A DNA stretch of 31,859 nt from Phoronis australis (taxonomy: Eukaryota > Phoronida > Phoronidae). Position numbers and translations under genes: made by a program. Positions 22,575-31,859 of this stretch are shown here, in pieces. Position 1 is the first letter of the stretch. Each line of letters begins with the position of its first letter. The stretch is taken from NCBI GenBank assembly GCA_002633005.1, contig NMRA01000042.1, positions 1,311,019 to 1,342,877 of the forward strand, given 5' to 3'. The notes under the pieces are model-generated. The model had not been told where the DNA came from and searched no databases. It worked only from the letters and a program-made list of their open reading frames with translations.

Positions 22575-22641
22575 AATGCATCCAAATTTTTATATGTGGA
22601 CGCATTATGCCGTCATCTCCGTCCGGCGTCCGTCCGGAACC
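22575..22641 (-). repeat. Lone end of the hairpin-ended element
   Basis: The sequence ATGCATCCAAATTTTTATAT then GTGGACGCAT (22577-22606) is the terminal hairpin in decayed form, followed by CCGTCATCTCCGTCCGGCG. This matches the end of the copy at 24981. The interior is missing. Confidence 0.7.
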
Positions 22642-22765
22642 ATGACGACCGTGATTTCATACCTTCGGGTCTCACTGTATCTCACTTGTTGTTGTTAACT
22701 GAGGGCAATGAGGTACTATAGGTTTTATCGCTTCTAAAGAATTGGTTTCTTTTACCTTTTTGTAG

Positions 22766-22958
22766 TTGTTTGTTCCGACTTGGCCATTCGTCAAACGACA
22801 GGACTTTTGCTGACCAGTCTACAATTAACATGCGGGACCTGACGTCTCGAGCAGTTTACAAATGGTGCTACAGGACCACGAATAACACCAGAGCCAAGAG
22901 TTATGGTATCGTTCAGCTGGAAGTCACCGGTTCGGTCTACATGCGTGTACTCGTATGA
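22766..22958 (+). CDS. Candidate terminal exon of an unrecognised protein (module D)
   Basis: After a good acceptor (CCTTTTTGTAG at 22755-22765) the frame stays open to a TGA: LFRLGHSSNDRTFADQSTIN, then MRDLTSRAVYKWCYRTTNNT, then RAKSYGIVQLEVTGS and VYMRVLV. A diverged copy near 26330-26400 keeps VTVYKRCRSTTYTINTRAK then RYGDVQL before a stop, so the frame is partly conserved. The copy near 24560 is decayed. No known domain was recognised. Being in an array of copies, it could be a gene family exon or part of a repeat. Confidence 0.3.
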
Positions 22959-23299
22959 GCCATCAAAATATGAACAAACACTTGTTTGATTTGGAAAAGC
23001 GAAGTAAAACTACTCACCAGTCATTCAGGCATCTGTCTTTATTTATGTACACTGTTTCACACCTGGTTTCAAGGCACAGTTACCCAAGAAGCGTAAATTT
23101 CTGATAAAAAGGTACATTGATAGTAAGACAACGTTATTAATAACTGGATATTCGTTTGATAAAAATGTCCCAGGAGTGACTGAACACTGTAAATGTTCTA
23201 AAATATAATCATTTCATTTAAGTTTTGTGAACAGTGTTTAATCATAGTATTTGAAAGTATACATCAACTTGAACAGCTATTTTAAAGTTAGGGAAATGT

Positions 23300-23424
23300 A
23301 GACATTTTTTCTGTGGTCATACGTGACCTAAACAAGGACTACTCTGACCTAAACAAGGACTACTCTGACCTCGCCAGCACTAGCAGCGAACCAAAGATGT
23401 CGCTGGGCCATCAGAGTTGGAAAG
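23300..23424 (+). other. Exon-like Q segment with in-frame duplication
   Basis: The frame reads FSVVIRDLNKDYSDLNKDYS then DLASTSSEPKMSLGHQSWK and ends at a donor-like GTAAAA (23425). The 21-base word at 23325-23345 is repeated exactly at 23346-23366, adding DLNKDYS in frame. Diverged copies near 27955-28065 (VIQNLNKQDPDLSTIGNEQK) and 30480-30587 (VIKNLDKQDSDFATNGSEAK, also followed by GTAAAA) keep the same frame. Confidence 0.3.
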
Positions 23425-24160
23425 GTAAAAAAATCGCAGGAGTTGCCTCTTACGTGAAGGCGCACGCCATGAGATGCTGTCTTACCCAATGCTTGTATAT
23501 TCGCGTTGACGCTAACGCTCATTCTAACCCTGACTAACAATTGCACTAACATACTAACACAAGCCCTGACATTACAAGAAAGACAGCATGAATAAATCCA
23601 AATGACGTTCAAGGTCGCATGCTGAATGGTATTATTTGAATTCCTCTGCAGATGCCGCAATCAGATGGAGCTGCGAAGTGGCTGCCGTGACAAGGATTTT
23701 TCAGTTAGTAATACTATTCGAGTTGCAAATTAAAACATTAGTTAATTGATTCCTCGATTGTTATTAATGCCAGTTTTTGTTTATTTACGCGCCATATTCA
23801 CGCAACAACCACACGATGCTACCCACGGATAACGAAAACTGTAGAAGAACGATGGAAGACCGAAATTAACTACCGAAGACTAAAATTAAGCAGGTAATTG
23901 GCGTAGCTTGCGAATCATAACACATTAGTGTAAATAGGCTCGAGCTCGATACTATGAAGGTTTAGAAGCCTGAAGGCGAATTATGCGACAAACGAAAATT
24001 ATTTTTATAAAGGCCCTATAAGTCCGAAAGCTCAGAATTCAAACAGACAGAAAATCCAGTTATTTCGAAGCTAATCCACAAGCGATTCAGTCATCGACAG
24101 CGAAGCACCATACTTTTAGTGGCTGTAAACCAAAATTTGAAAATGTAAGATGCAGCTCAG

Positions 24161-24230
24161 TGACCATTGCCGAACTTCGTTTGGATCCTTTTGAGAATCA
24201 TTGGCTCTTCAAAGAACTAGTTTCAAACGG
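24161..24230 (+). other. Exon-like E segment, diverged plus-strand copy
   Basis: The segment is 70 bases after GCAGCTCAG. Its middle frame reads TIAELRLDPFENHWLFKELV followed by SN. The length and frame match the minus-strand copies at 19265-19196 and 20800-20731 without indels, with 15 of 22 residues identical by eye. The donor has decayed (ACATGT instead of GTACGT). Confidence 0.35.
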
Positions 24231-24402
24231 ACATGTGTACATGTATATAAGCTCCGAACATCTTGCTCGAAATCACTGTTCAGAACCTCGTGTCCTGAAA
24301 GTTAGAACTTTAAGCTTTCGAATTGATAGACTTTCGGACTTGTGGGGAACTTCGGATTTAGGGACTTTTGGTCTAGTTAACGTTCAGACCTAGGAATACC
24401 GT

Positions 24403-24980
24403 GATGTCATACCATCGACCCAAACTCTCTCACTTTTAGATATCAATTCCGGTAATATTGGTTTTTCACTTCCATGGGGTTGATTTCCTTTTAGATGTTT
24501 AACGACTTGGCCATTTGTCGAACAACTGGATTTTGGCTGACATGTAAAACATGCAGGAACTAACGTAGCGAGCAGTGACAGTATACCAAAGGTGCCGTAA
24601 GACCACTAATACTACTGACACCAGTTCATCTGTCAACATGCTGGAAGTTATCGGATTCGACAACGTGTGTACTCCAGTGTGCCATCAAAATATGACCAAA
24701 TACTTGTTTGATTTGGAAAAGCGAAGTGAATGATGTACATGCCAATCATTCAGGCATTTGTATTTATTGATGTACACTGTTTCATACCTGGTTTCAGGGT
24801 ACAGTCTCTCAAAAACTTAGCAAAAAAACAAAGGCACGTTGAACAACGGTATCAATAACAAGATCGAATTTAATGTTATGAAAGTATTCCTGAAGTGATC
24901 TCAGAAATAGTGTTAGTGGTCTAATATATGATCATTTCATTTTCGTTGTGTGAACGGTATTTAAATCAAAGTATTTGACA
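24403..24980 (+). repeat. Array unit II: modules D and P, then interrupted
   Basis: It starts with CGTGATGTCATACC like unit I and continues through ACTTGGCCATTTGTCGAAC (D). P follows, with GATTTGGAAAAGCGAAGTGA, TGTACACTGTTTCATACCTG and the start of Q (TTTAAATCAAAGTATTTGAC). It then stops abruptly at the hairpin end of the inserted element at 24981. The rest of the unit (Q, R, E) does not reappear after the insertion. Confidence 0.6.
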
Positions 24981-26224
24981 TTTTTATGCGCCCACATATT
25001 TATATGCGGACGCATTATACCGTCATCTCCGTCCGTCCGTCCGGCGTCCGACATCCGGCGTCCGCTGCTCTATCTCCAAAACCCTATGACATACGTTCAT
25101 GCAATTTGACACATATGTTCCATTCATGAATGGGACGGCATGAGCAAACTTTCGGACGGATCCGACTACCTAGAGGCAATTTTAGTTTTTTACGCTTACC
25201 TTTGAGTCTTCAAAAGTCCTTAACGGATTTTCGTGAAATTTGGTATGTAGGCACCTATTAGTGAGATGACGCTATTCTCCCGTTTTCGGATGGATTCGAC
25301 TTAGTTTGCGCCACCTAGTGACCATTTTTACTGTTTTCGAGTCAAGATTGTGAAAATTGACATGTATGTGCTTACTATAAAGAGGACGGTTGACGATGAT
25401 TTTCCGACGATTTCGACTACTGTGTCGCCTCCTAGTGGCAGTTTTGTTTTTTTTTGCGCCTATGGCTGTATCTCCTAAACCATTCGCAGGATCTTTACTT
25501 AATTTAGGAAGTGTATTTATATGATGTTGACTACGGATAACGACGACTTTCGGACAGATCTGACTACTGCTGTGCCCCCTAGTGGCAATTTTAGTTTTTT
25601 TACCTTTAACTCTGAAGATACAGAAGGTTTTCAATAGATTTTCATAAAATTTTGAATATGGGCATCTATTGTTGTGATGACGCTATTTTCCTGTTTTTGG
25701 ATGGAATCGAGGTATTTTGCACCACCTAGTGGCTATTTTTGCTGTGTTCAAATCTTGCTTTTGGCGTCTACCCCTGTGTCAACCAAATCATTTGAAAATT
25801 GGCATATATGTTCTCAGTTTGAAGACTACCTTTGATGATGGTGACCGACTACTGTGGCACCTCCTAGTGGTAGTTTTGCTTTGCGCCCATAGTTGTATCC
25901 CCTAAACCCACTGCAGGATCTTTGCTAAAATTAGTAAGTGTGTTATGGAAAATATATGGAGATAACAACAGACGACTACGACTTTCAGGCGGATCCAACG
26001 GACACTGAGTCCACTAGTGGTAAGTTCACTTTATTCTTTTTTCCTTTGTTTCTCTGAAGTTCCTTGACAGATTTTTATGAAATATGACATGTTCCTGTTT
26101 TCGGATGGATTGTATGTTATTGCGCCATCTAGTGGCCATTTTATGATACAAATGAATAACCCTAAAAGCACACCATTTGCAATTATGCATTCGTGGGTGC
26201 ATTTCAACGCACCGCGTTGCTCTT
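24981..26224 (-). mobile_element. Hairpin-ended non-autonomous element (copy 2)
   Basis: The terminal hairpin ATGCGCCCACATAT / ATATGCGGACGCAT lies at 24986-25015, followed by CCGTCCGTCCGTCCGGCG repeats. The other end is a CAACGC-ACC-GCGTTG-type hairpin near 26206-26220, preceded by GTGGGTGCATTTCAACGC. The interior has about six tandem modules of 130-200 bp, each with a CACCTAGTGGC or CCTAGTGGCA word, an A/T run and a CTCCTAAACC or AAAACC stretch. It is opposite in direction to the copy at 13825-14557. It is longer, consistent with different numbers of internal modules, and has no coding capacity. Confidence 0.7.
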
Positions 26225-26239
26225 GTTGGAATTGTAAAC

Positions 26240-26779
26240 GTTCAAACCCTCTAACATCGTGGTTTCATACCATCTTGCCCACACTCTATCTCACTTGTAG
26301 TTTTCAATTCAGATCATATGACTGCGAGAAGTGACAGTGTACAAAAGGTGTCGCAGTACCACTTACACGATTAACACCAGAGCCAAAAGGTATGGTGACG
26401 TTCAGCTGTAAACATCATGGATATAATTACATGTTTTAACTGCATGCATTCTATGAGCCATCAAAACTTTACCGAACACTTGTTTGATTTGGAAAAGCAA
26501 AGTGAAAAATCTACTCTCCAGTCACCCAGGCTTCTGTCTTTGTTCATGTACACTGTTTCACACCTGTTTCAGCGCACAGTCCCTCAGAAACCGTAAAATT
26601 TATCAAAAGACAAAGGCACGTTGATAGTAAAACAGCGGCATCAATAACAGATAGAATATCATTTGATGAAAACCTTCCTGAAGGGATTTCAGAAACACAG
26701 TTTTTGTTCCAAAACACGAGCACTTCATTTTCGTTTTAAGAACGCTGTACGAATTATGGTATTCGAATACTTAACTTAA
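26240..26779 (+). repeat. Array unit III: modules D and P
   Basis: D resumes right after the element with TCGTGGTTTCATACCATC, then GTGACAGTGTACAAAAGGTG and AACACCAGAGCCAAAAGGTA. P follows with GATTTGGAAAAGCAAAGTGA and TGTACACTGTTTCACACCTG. It breaks off at about 26779 after the first bases of Q (TATTCGAATACTTAACTTAA). Confidence 0.6.
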
Positions 26780-27320
26780 AGGAGCATGCCACCCAAAAAA
26801 CAACCTAATTTGTATCAATTTAGATCGAGTAGTTCTACTCCATAACGACACGTACGGTTGCGTTACCTGACACCTGGCGGCAGACGGAGGTGTTGAAATT
26901 ATCCAACGACGTCATCGGTTTCACACGCAGCATGTTTAGCAGTTCACAACACGGGTTACTGATGTCAGCTTATCGCTTGAAGTCATCGTTTAACACCAAT
27001 AAATCATCAAACCTCGATGTAAAACCCTTAAAAATACACCGAGTTCTTATAAAAACGTGTTGTTTTACTTCGCTCTTACGGATTTATTGGTATTTGGACA
27101 CACCGTAGCCTACAAAGTTCGGCAGGCCAATAAGGTCCGTAGCAGGAGTTTGGGGTCTGTTCGGAGATAATTTCGAAGTATTTTCCGTGAGATACAGACA
27201 GGAGAACCTAGATCTGTGTTGTTTAGACTTGTGTTTTTTTTAATTCTGAACACAAAACGCTTGTTAGCCTGGTCAGTGGCTCGGAGCCCGATCAGGTCCG
27301 TCAAATAAAATACAAATTCA
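26780..27320. other. Unidentified insertion inside array unit III
   Basis: A block beginning GGAGCATGCCACCCAAAAAA separates two pieces of array sequence. It has higher GC than its flanks in parts and short open frames on both strands (plus 26890-27108, minus 27352-27110) with no family motif. The position suggests a mobile element or fragment, but no termini were identified. Confidence 0.35.
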
Positions 27321-28830
27321 CATTGGTAGTAAAACAACTGTATCAATAACAAGATCGAATTTGATTTAATGAACTTACTTTAAATACTTGATGAAACTGT
27401 GCTCAACCGCCATCTTCAGTTGGTCTCCTACTGTCCTTAAAGGCTTCGTCCCTAAACCAAGACCATCTCTAGTAGGCGGGACAACAGTTGATCAGGCTCT
27501 GTCTGACGGTTGTTGGTGGTGTTGCTGTAGGTATTTCATCCAAATTCGACAAGATGCCTGTTCAACTTCAGTGGCTACGTCGCGGAGANGGGGATAACGA
27601 CTTCGCCATGTAATAATCTATATTTATTATTCTAAAGTGTGATCATTTCCTTTTCTTTTTGTGGACCGTGTTTAAATCTTAGTATTCGAACATTTTACCT
27701 AAATCTGTTCATCGATTTCTGAGATATAAGCCTTCAAACTCAAAAAACCCATAAAATTTAGCAAAAAAACCTTAAACATTGATAGTAAAACAATGGTATC
27801 AATATAACATAATCGAAATATATTTGATAAAAATATTCGGGAAGTGATCACAGAAACACTGTTGATGTGGTAAACTATGATCAATTCATTTTCGTGTTGT
27901 GATAGGTATTCAAATCATGGTATGTGGCATTTGACCTAAATCTGAACAGCCATTTTTGAGGGTCATACAGAACCTAAACAAGCAGGACCCTGACCTCTCA
28001 ACCATTGGCAATGAACAAAAGATGTCACGGGACCACCAACACAAAATAACACCAGAGACGGAAATCTTAAAAGAGGCCAGGAAGTTGAATCTTCCGTGAG
28101 GGCACGCCCATGAGATGCGGTCTTACCCGATACATAGGGGACGATAGAGTTAAATAACTTTCATTACTGAATGCAATTTGGTCTCGCTGACACTTGCAAT
28201 TACAGCTCTCCACCTGTGACAACTGTGTTATGTCCAGATTATTTTTATAGGATTTAAGTATTTACAGTATTTTTGTTGTACTCTAGGTTGTACTCATGTT
28301 TTAGTATTTGGGAGGTGATGACACACATGTACTTCAAATGGATGGATCTTTGTATCTATCAAATCCATTTCTATTCGCTTGGACTAAATGTTTGTTACTT
28401 GTCTTGCTGGTATATTCGCACTGACGCTAATGCTATTCCTAATAACGACTAACAATTGCACTAACATACTAACACAAGCCATAACATACTAAGAAAAATA
28501 GCATGGCTAAATCCAAATTACGTTCAAGGTTCAATGTTCAATGGTGAATTCCTTTGTAGATGCCACAAGTAACTGAACAGTGGTTCCTATGATCGACTTG
28601 TGCCGTGGCGCAGACAAGGATTTCTCAATTAACATGGGAGTGGCAAATTAAAAACATTAGTTGATATCTCGATTGTTTGTAAATTTTATTAATGCACGTT
28701 TTTGTTTATTTGATCGCCAAACCCACGCAACAACGATACCGCACAGCCCACGGATAACCAAAACGGAACAAGAAGGATGGAAGACGAAAATTAACAACCG
28801 GAGACTAAAAATAGAATGCAATTGCGTATG
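27321..28830 (+). repeat. Array unit III continued: partial P, two Q copies, R
   Basis: P-type words (GTAAAACAACTGTATCAATA) reappear at 27330 and again at 27785. Q words follow at about 27665-27740 and 27900-28150. R runs from about 28190 to 28830 with ACTAACAATTGCACTAACAT (28449), CCTTTGTAG before ATGCCACAAG (28560) and CCCACGGATAACC (28737). The repeated P/Q start indicates a local duplication. A cysteine- and tryptophan-rich stretch at 27388-27597 with one N at 27588 is not part of the modules and is unrecognised. Confidence 0.55.
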
Positions 28831-28974
28831 CGCACTTACAACTCTGCGCGGGGTGTATGCACATGCATAGTGAAGTATAGGCGTATTACATTGGATAAAA
28901 GTTGCATTCTTCGTGTGAAAGAGAGCGATGTCCCTGGTAACTATGAAAGAGCAAGAGTGAAAAATTAGAATGTC

Positions 28975-30375
28975 AATGGAAAATTGCATTTAATGACCCC
29001 ACAGTTGCACCCAATTACTCCAAAGTTTGTGACTGAATTTAATTTACGAATGAAAATGATATATGTGTTGATGAAATGTCTAGCTCAGAAATCATTTATG
29101 CACTGACTGACCTTTGACCCAGAAATTCAGTTCAGTTGATCAGATCGAAATTCCGTGTAAATTCTGGGTGCACTTATGTGGCACCAAGCTGTTCACGAAA
29201 TTTCAAGAAGAAATCTAAAAAATTGCAGAAGCTTTTGAATGAAACATACCGGTTGACCTTTCATGGGGTCCTTTAGTGCATTTTGGGTCATATCCGTATT
29301 ATGAATAGTTTTTGAATGGCAATTGGTTGAATCACCATGGATATAAACGCTCTCCTAATACAACATGTAATTACGAACTGATTGAAAAAGTCTGAGATTT
29401 AACGGAAAGCTGCACATAATGACCAGAAAGTTGCACCTAGTGACCCCAAAATTTGTGATTGAACTTCCTTTAAGACTGGTTATTATATGTATGGTTATGT
29501 AAGCTTTAGCTCAAAAGTCGGTTTTTGCACTTAACGACCTGTGACCCGGAAACTCGATTCCTTTTATCCGATTTAAATTCCACGCAAATTTCTGATGCAC
29601 TTCTCTACTGCCTGCTTGTTATCCAAATTCGGAGAGCCTATCTAAAAACCTGACCAAGAAGAAGCAATTTGATGGAATGCACTCTTTTGACACATTTCGG
29701 GTCATCTAGTGCATTTTGACTCAAATCCATGTGATCAATTGAATTTGATCGGCAATTGGTTGAACCACCTTGAATTTGAACGTTCTCCCTAATGCATCAT
29801 TTAAGTACAAGCTGATTGAAAGAGTCTTACATTTAACAGAAAACTACATTTAATGACCCCAAAGTTGCACCTAGTGACCCCAAAGTTTGTGACTGAACTT
29901 TCTTTATCAGTGGTAATCACATGAGTGATTATGAAAGGTGTAGCTCAAAAATCACTTTTGCACTTAATGAACTTTGACCCGGAAACTCAGTTCCCTTCAT
30001 CCGATTGGAATTCTAAGTAAATTTCGGGTGCACTTCTTTAGTGCCTACTTTTTTCAAAATTTGGAGAGTCTATCTGAAAACCTGTCCAAAAACAAGCAAT
30101 CTAATGGAATGCACTCCTTGACCCATTTCGGATCAATCTGGTGCATTTTGAGGCAAATCCATGTGATCAATAGAATTTGATCGGCAATTGGATGAAGAAC
30201 CATGAATTTGAACGCTGTCATTAATGCATCATTTAAGTACAAGCTGATTGAAGAAGTCATAAATTCAAAAAAAATGCACTTAAAGACCCCAAAATTGCAC
30301 CTAGTGACTCCAAAGTTCGTGACTGACCTTCTTTTATGAATGGTAAACATATGCATGATTATGAAAGGTCTTATT
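28975..30375 (+). repeat. Tandem satellite with a period of about 430 bp, three full copies and a part
   Basis: The landmark TAATGACCCC(A)nAGTTGCACC recurs at 28991, 29417, 29851 and 30281, giving spacings of 426, 434 and 430. Other shared words in each copy are TTTGTGACTGAA, TGACCCGGAAACTC, GGGTGCACTTCT and AAGCTGATTGAA. There is no coding capacity. It interrupts the degenerate array between R (28830) and the next Q (30380). Confidence 0.9.
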
Positions 30376-30720
30376 TTAATTTCGTTTTGTGAACAGTGTT
30401 TAAATCACAATATTTGAAAAATTTACACAAATGTTAGAGATATAAACCTTCATAGTTGGAGAAATGCATACGTTATTTCTTGCGTCATAAAGAACCTGGA
30501 CAAGCAGGACAGTGACTTCGCCACCAACGGCAGTGAAGCAAAGATGTCCCTGAATCACCAAGACAAAATAACTTCAAAGTCGGAAAGGTAAAAAACCCCC
30601 GGAAATTGCCTCATCTGTGAGGTCGTGCATCATCAGATGAGTGAAAAATCAGATATCCCACTTTGCTCTTGTACATGGTTTCACACCTGGTTTCAGATCA
30701 TAGTCTCTAAATCTGCCAAG
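30376..30720 (+). repeat. Array unit IV: Q then part of P
   Basis: Q reads ATTTCGTTTTGTGAACAGTG through GACAAGCAGGACAGTGACTT to a donor-like GTAAAA at 30588, and keeps the open Q frame. It is followed by GAGTGAAAAATC and TGGTTTCACACCTGGTTTCA from P. The order Q then P without R marks a rearranged or truncated unit. Confidence 0.55.
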
Positions 30721-30784
30721 CAGAAGACTGGTAGTTTTGTAATTATGCATCGAAGCAAACTAAGATTTTTTTTAAAAAATATTC

Positions 30785-31110
30785 TCCATCAGTTGTCTTG
30801 AAAAACCTGTTCCAGTCAACATTCTTCAAAGCTTCACATGGCGTTAGACAAGATGGTATACTATTGGGCAACCTTTTCAATGTGGACATGGTTGGACTTA
30901 TATCACTTTTGAGTGACTATAATTGTCTGTGCAGTCATATCTCCCGTGTACATCAATCATGTCATGTATGCCGAAGATCTTATTCTGTTGTTACCCTCAG
31001 TTAATGGTATTTTTGAATTTCTTGCAGTATGTGGGAATTATGGTAAACCACATGAACTTGAATATCATTATCAAGGTTACTGTTATGTTTTGAAAGTAGA
31101 TTGTTAGGAA
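30785..31110 (+). pseudogene. LINE reverse transcriptase, decayed palm fragment
   Basis: Across frames the sequence gives SHGVRQDGILLGNLFNV (from about 30832), a GLISLLSDY stretch, and then VYINHVMYAEDLILLLPSV (30948-31005). After these come a VCGNYGKPHELEY stretch and VLKVDC (to about 31105). These are the G-Q-G, active-site (normally YADD, here YAED) and following boxes of a non-LTR reverse transcriptase. The R(Q)G box and the LSP motif have also changed (RQDG, LLGN), and the parts lie in two frames. The copy is dead. Sequence after 31110 was not recognised. Confidence 0.75.
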
Positions 31111-31859
31111 CTTCTGTATTGCACAACTTATATTAACGTGGTGATCCTTTAGAGATTGTACAAGAGATTGAACATTTGGTGATATTATGATTAGTTTCAC
31201 TATGTATGGCTGTAACATCTCACGAAGACGGAAAAAAGCTATATATCCAAGCCTACTCTATAACTAAAAAATTCCATATGTGTAGTCTCCCTGTCAAAAT
31301 CAGTTGCGTATCTCTTTCTGTGCTCCAATGCATACTGCCCATCGGCCGATGGAATTTCGTTATGTGATCAAGCGTTTCATAGGTTTTTCTAAATTTGAAA
31401 CTACCAGTACCGTATGTATTTTTGATGCTCAGTGTTGTAGGTAGACTCTGCGCAAACATATTTACAGAATTCGATGTGATCTCGGAGATTTCTACTGTCA
31501 TTGCATGAATGAATCCGATCTAAAGTTTTCTTCTAAAATCTGCATTCGTGCAGTTTGCATTAGGGTTTATATTTTCAAATATTTTAGGTGAACTTTTGTA
31601 AAACTTACAATAAAGTTATATTTCAAGCGTTAGTTTCTTACGGTCAAATTTTACGTTGTACTGTTACATGTATTCAAAGTATTTCAGCAATAACGTTTAT
31701 CATATTACTTTACACCCATAAGTTTCTATGTAGAATTATCGAAGCAGTCGCAAGAGTAGATGTGGCAATAAAGCATGCGTAAGATTGACTTGAGGTTCAG
31801 GGGTCTAGATGAAGTGACTGCCGTCGGAATGTTAAAACGTGGTTTGATTACAAAACAAT
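31111..31859. other. No gene recognised
   Basis: It may contain the decayed continuation of the preceding LINE, but no convincing motif remains. Open frames at 31253-31501 (minus) and 31588-31782 (plus) show no family signature. Confidence 0.4.

Larger units (their letters stand above)
22645..24400 (+). repeat. Array unit I: modules D, P, Q, R, E
   Basis: The order is D (22645-22960, the splice-bounded open frame), P (about 22960-23200, with GATTTGGAAAAGCGAAGT then TGTACACTGTTTCACACCTG), Q (about 23220-23500) and R (about 23500-23900). R includes ACTAACAATTGCACTAACAT, CTCTGCAG and CCCACGGATAACG. E follows at 24161-24230. The next D begins at about 24403, which gives a period of about 1.75 kb. 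The copies have diverged strongly from units II and III and from the 17.9-21.0 kb duplication. Confidence 0.65.

Noticed and set aside
23349-23660. 103-codon minus-strand frame
   Set aside because: It is antisense to the Q segment, whose plus-strand frame is the one kept in diverged copies.
25272-25634. 120-codon minus-strand frame
   Set aside because: It runs through the tandem internal modules of the hairpin-ended element. Its repeated RRHSSR-type peptides simply reflect the DNA repeats.
28657-28989. 110-codon minus-strand frame
   Set aside because: It is antisense to module R and the start of the satellite. No motif, and not kept in other copies.
30054-30356. 100-codon minus-strand frame
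   Set aside because: It lies wholly within the 430-bp satellite and is not kept across monomers.
1-31859. CRISPR array or prokaryotic operon structure
   Set aside because: The genes are spliced animal genes. The repeats here are long tandem modules, not short regularly spaced repeats with unique spacers.

Overview
The window looks like AT-rich, repeat-rich nuclear DNA of a marine invertebrate animal. The evidence is spliced genes with GT-AG introns, fossil LINE and Penelope-like reverse-transcriptase elements, foldback and hairpin-ended non-autonomous elements, satellite arrays, and scattered single Ns typical of a draft assembly. The phylum cannot be fixed from the sequence. A deuterostome such as a hemichordate or echinoderm, or a mollusc, would fit, but that is a guess.

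Only two conserved genes can be named, both on the minus strand in the middle of the window, and both are incomplete. SNF8 (ESCRT-II subunit EAP30/VPS22) has exons 1-3 at 15076-12837, but its C-terminal half is absent. TTC4 (Hsp90 co-chaperone, relative of yeast Cns1) has its last five coding exons at 11766-8432, but the N-terminal TPR half is absent. The 1.07 kb between the two parts holds only repeat debris, so this is either a rearrangement that joined two broken genes or an assembly join. SNF8 also carries a one-base frameshift in a homopolymer and a non-AG splice acceptor. A near-perfect 35-bp-arm hairpin lies in a TTC4 intron, and a hairpin-ended transposable element lies in SNF8 intron 1.

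The left third (1-8.4 kb) is intergenic. It has a decayed LINE reverse-transcriptase 3' part (280-1335), small repeat fossils and a decayed Penelope-like GIY-YIG endonuclease fragment (6.1-6.5 kb).

The right half (17.9-30.7 kb) is a mosaic of duplicated material. It contains a 1.5 kb direct tandem duplication whose junction is an N, a 0.8 kb foldback element, and several degenerate copies of a roughly 1.75 kb unit made of recurring modules (called D, P, Q, R and E here). It also contains a 1.2 kb hairpin-ended element inserted into one unit and a satellite of about 430 bp period. Several modules carry short exon-like stretches with consensus splice sites whose reading frame is kept between diverged copies. 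This is the best candidate for an undescribed gene family or element family, but no known domain was recognised. A further LINE reverse-transcriptase fragment lies at the right edge.
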